DNA of 46,108 nt, taken from JAFGCL01 sp964492335 (lineage in GTDB: Bacteria > Chloroflexota > Dehalococcoidia > UBA2247 > RBG-13-53-26). The stretch covers positions 1 through 46,108 of the forward strand of contig CAZBJX010000019.1 in the NCBI GenBank assembly GCA_964492335.1, read 5' to 3'. The notes beneath the pieces were generated by a model. That model saw only the letters and a program-made list of their open reading frames with translations. It searched no databases and had not been told where the DNA came from. Below, piece after piece: positions 44,928 to 46,108 of this stretch (position 1 is the first letter of the stretch; every line of letters starts with the position of its first letter). The translations under genes were made by a program, and so were the position numbers.

Positions 44928-45716
44928 TTATCTGCTGCCGCCCACCTCGGACGGGTCCAGAGCCACGAACTCCATGCCGCCATCCACCTCCAGGTTCTCC
45001 CCGGTGATGAAGTCGGCGGCCGGCGATGCCAGGAAGACGGCCGCCATGGCGATGTCCCGGGGCCGCCCCATCCGGCGGCGCGGCGTTCCGGCCACCAGCC
45101 GGTCAATGACCGGCGCCAGGGCGGGCAGGCTGCCCTCGGTCTCAATGGACCCCGGCAGTATGCTGTTGACCCGCACGTGGGGGGCCAGCTCCCAGGCCAG
45201 GGTCTTCGTCATGGAGTTCAGGCCGGCCTTGGCTGCGGAATAGGCCACCATGCCCGGGGCAGGGAGCCGGGAGTTGCCGGAAGAGATGTTCACGATAGAC
45301 CCCGCCTTTCTCTCCATCATGTGCCTGGCCACCGCCCTGGTGCAGAGGAAGGCCGCCGTCAGGTTGAGGCGCAGGACCCCCTCCCATCGCTTATCGCTGT
45401 ACTTCATGGCCGGGCAGTAGGCGGCGCCACCGGCGTTGTTGACCAGGACGTCCACCCGGCCGAACTCCTGCAGGGCCCGGGCGACGAGCTGCTCCACCTG
45501 CGCGGTGTCCGTCACATCGCAGGCCACCGCCAGGGCCCGGCGCCCCAGGTTCCTGGCTTCCGCCGCCGCGGCCTGGGCGTGGTCGGCAGTGAGGTCCGAG
45601 CAGACCACGTCCGCGCCGGCTTCTGCGAACCCGACGGCGATGCCGCGCCCAATGCCCCTTCCCGCGCCGGTGATGATGGCCACCTTGCCCTGCAGCGAAA
45701 ATGCATCCAGGATCAT
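44928..45716 (-). CDS. SDR-family NAD(P)-dependent dehydrogenase
   Basis: A 262-residue classical short-chain dehydrogenase/reductase. Cofactor motif TGAGRGIGRG at residues about 16-25, NNAG in VLVNNAGGAAY, catalytic Ser in VNISSGNS, and the YxxxK pair in YSAAKAGL. The C-terminal LEVDGGMEFV is also typical. It probably interconverts an alcohol and a carbonyl. Beside an aldehyde oxidoreductase, an alcohol-aldehyde-acid chain is a fair guess. The ATG has GGGAGGGA upstream and overlaps the ferredoxin stop as ATGA. Confidence 0.94.
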   Translation of the reverse strand: MILDAFSLQGKVAIITGAGRGIGRGIAVGFAEAGADVVCSDLTADHAQAAAAEARNLGRRALAVACDVTDTAQVEQLVARALQEFGRVDVLVNNAGGAAYCPAMKYSDKRWEGVLRLNLTAAFLCTRAVARHMMERKAGSIVNISSGNSRLPAPGMVAYSAAKAGLNSMTKTLAWELAPHVRVNSILPGSIETEGSLPALAPVIDRLVAGTPRRRMGRPRDIAMAAVFLASPAADFITGENLEVDGGMEFVALDPSEVGGSR

Positions 45717-46018
45717 GCTATCCCTCCCATGGCCGCTGCCGTGCCGGCGTCAGCAGCCCCGCGCTGAACGGCTCCATCCTCAGGCTGGCCGGTAGCGAAC
45801 CTTCTGAAGGCAGGAAGCGAGGATTCCAGGTAGGCGGCCGCGCCCGAGAGGTGCTTCCTCCTGGGGGCCCTCTCGGGGCAGGCGTCGATGCAGGCCAGGC
45901 AATCGTTGCATATGCCCGCATCTACCTCGATCGTGCCCAGGCTCTCCAGATCATCCATGGGGCACTAGAGGACGCAGATGCCGCATCCGGCGCACTCGTG
46001 CCCATCCCGGGCGATCAC
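45713..46018 (-). CDS. 2x[4Fe-4S] ferredoxin-like gene interrupted by an in-frame TAG
   Basis: From the GTG at 46018 (GGAGG 6 bases upstream) the frame reads VIARDGHECAGCGICVL, then TAG at codon 18 (45967-45965), then CPMDDLESLGTIEVDAG and CNDCLACIDACP. The first cluster motif, CxxCxxC-xxx-CP, would be perfect with any amino acid at the TAG. The second is intact. After the TAG the frame stays open 83 more codons to an ATGA overlap with the SDR gene. The ATG at 45958 could give a shorter one-cluster protein but has no ribosome binding site. Either a recent nonsense change, a sequencing error, or stop-codon readthrough. The low-complexity tail after residue 60 is unusual for a ferredoxin. Confidence 0.7.
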
Positions 46019-46031
46019 TGGCCACCTCCAT

Positions 46032-46043
46032 TTAGTATACTAA
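46032..46043. promoter_or_regulatory. Palindrome TTAGTATACTAA upstream of the ferredoxin operon
   Basis: A perfect 12-base palindrome ending 3 bases before the GGAGG site on the minus strand. It contains a TATACT hexamer on both strands. The position suggests a repressor operator or a -10 with operator. No regulator gene is in view. Confidence 0.45.
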
Positions 46044-46061
46044 GTCGTCAAGATGTCATTT

Positions 46062-46108
46062 TTCACGGATATGACCCACCTGGAGGGCCGATTGTTCACG
46101 GAATTGAC
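46062..46108. repeat. Spaced direct repeat TTCACGGA..TGAC
   Basis: TTCACGGATATGAC (46062-46075) and TTCACGGAATTGAC (46095-46108) match at 12 of 14 positions. Their starts are 33 bases apart, about three helical turns, upstream of the ferredoxin-SDR-oxidoreductase operon. The right copy touches the window edge, so more copies may follow. Possible activator sites. Confidence 0.4.

Noticed and set aside
44914..45145. N-terminal extension of the aldehyde oxidoreductase to 45145
   Set aside because: The extension is an out-of-frame reading of the SDR gene; GGAGG and the AOR N-terminus place the start at 44914.
45713..45958. Independent one-cluster ferredoxin starting at the ATG 45958
   Set aside because: No ribosome binding site precedes this ATG, and the 17 codons before the TAG carry three correctly spaced Cys and a strong start.

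Overview
The window is high-GC bacterial DNA with about 36 genes on both strands, frequent GTG and TTG starts and short operons. The gene content suggests a Chloroflexota (Dehalococcoidia-like) genome: a tungsten-type aldehyde:ferredoxin oxidoreductase, RtcA, two unusual MMPL-type membrane proteins and several conserved proteins of unknown function. This placement is inferred; no rRNA, tRNA or CRISPR array is visible to support it.

Layout. 1-4.7 kb: the start of a heptad-repeat coiled-coil protein, an M16 peptidase with a textbook promoter, a metallo-hydrolase plus an unknown protein in one transcript, a divergent HAD phosphatase, and a small STAS-like protein. 4.9-9.2 kb: transcription-repair coupling factor mfd, then a ribbon-helix-helix/MazF toxin-antitoxin pair with a tandem repeat in its promoter. 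9.7-13.6 kb: ilvD-ilvB-ilvN for branched-chain amino acids. 13.6-19.0 kb: the prs-secA-polX operon, ending in a truncated DUF5655-like gene that stops where the ilv block begins. 19.2-28.2 kb: two paralogous MMPL proteins; the second (about 1766 residues) carries multiplied helical repeats, a seven-bladed propeller insert and an 18-residue repeat coiled coil. 28.4-34.1 kb: pyrD, prfA-prmC, a metallo-hydrolase, and rtcA overlapping a PflX-like radical SAM gene. 34.15-34.7 kb: a probable IS200/IS605-type end with no intact transposase. 34.8-41.2 kb: cyclophilin, PPOX-type flavoprotein, isochorismatase-like hydrolase, an Old-Yellow-Enzyme/FAD fusion, an HD-GYP protein, msrB and a HIT-like protein. 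41.2-46.1 kb: a single-domain unknown protein facing an operon of ferredoxin, SDR dehydrogenase, aldehyde ferredoxin oxidoreductase and a two-domain member of that same unknown family.

The most interesting parts are at the right edge and in the second MMPL gene. The ferredoxin reading frame has a good ribosome binding site and both Fe-S motifs, but an in-frame TAG lies inside the first motif. Everything downstream of the TAG keeps frame to an ATGA overlap with the SDR gene. Ferredoxin, SDR, oxidoreductase and the tandem-domain protein make a compact candidate redox pathway, with a palindrome and a spaced direct repeat upstream of it. In the MMPL gene the propeller sits cleanly inside a helical repeat and is bounded by a short direct repeat, as in a recent domain insertion.

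Several promoters can be read directly. They share a -35 of TTGAC or TTGCG and a -10 of TAnAAT, or an extended -10 of TGC followed by a TATAAT-like hexamer, and some give very short leaders.
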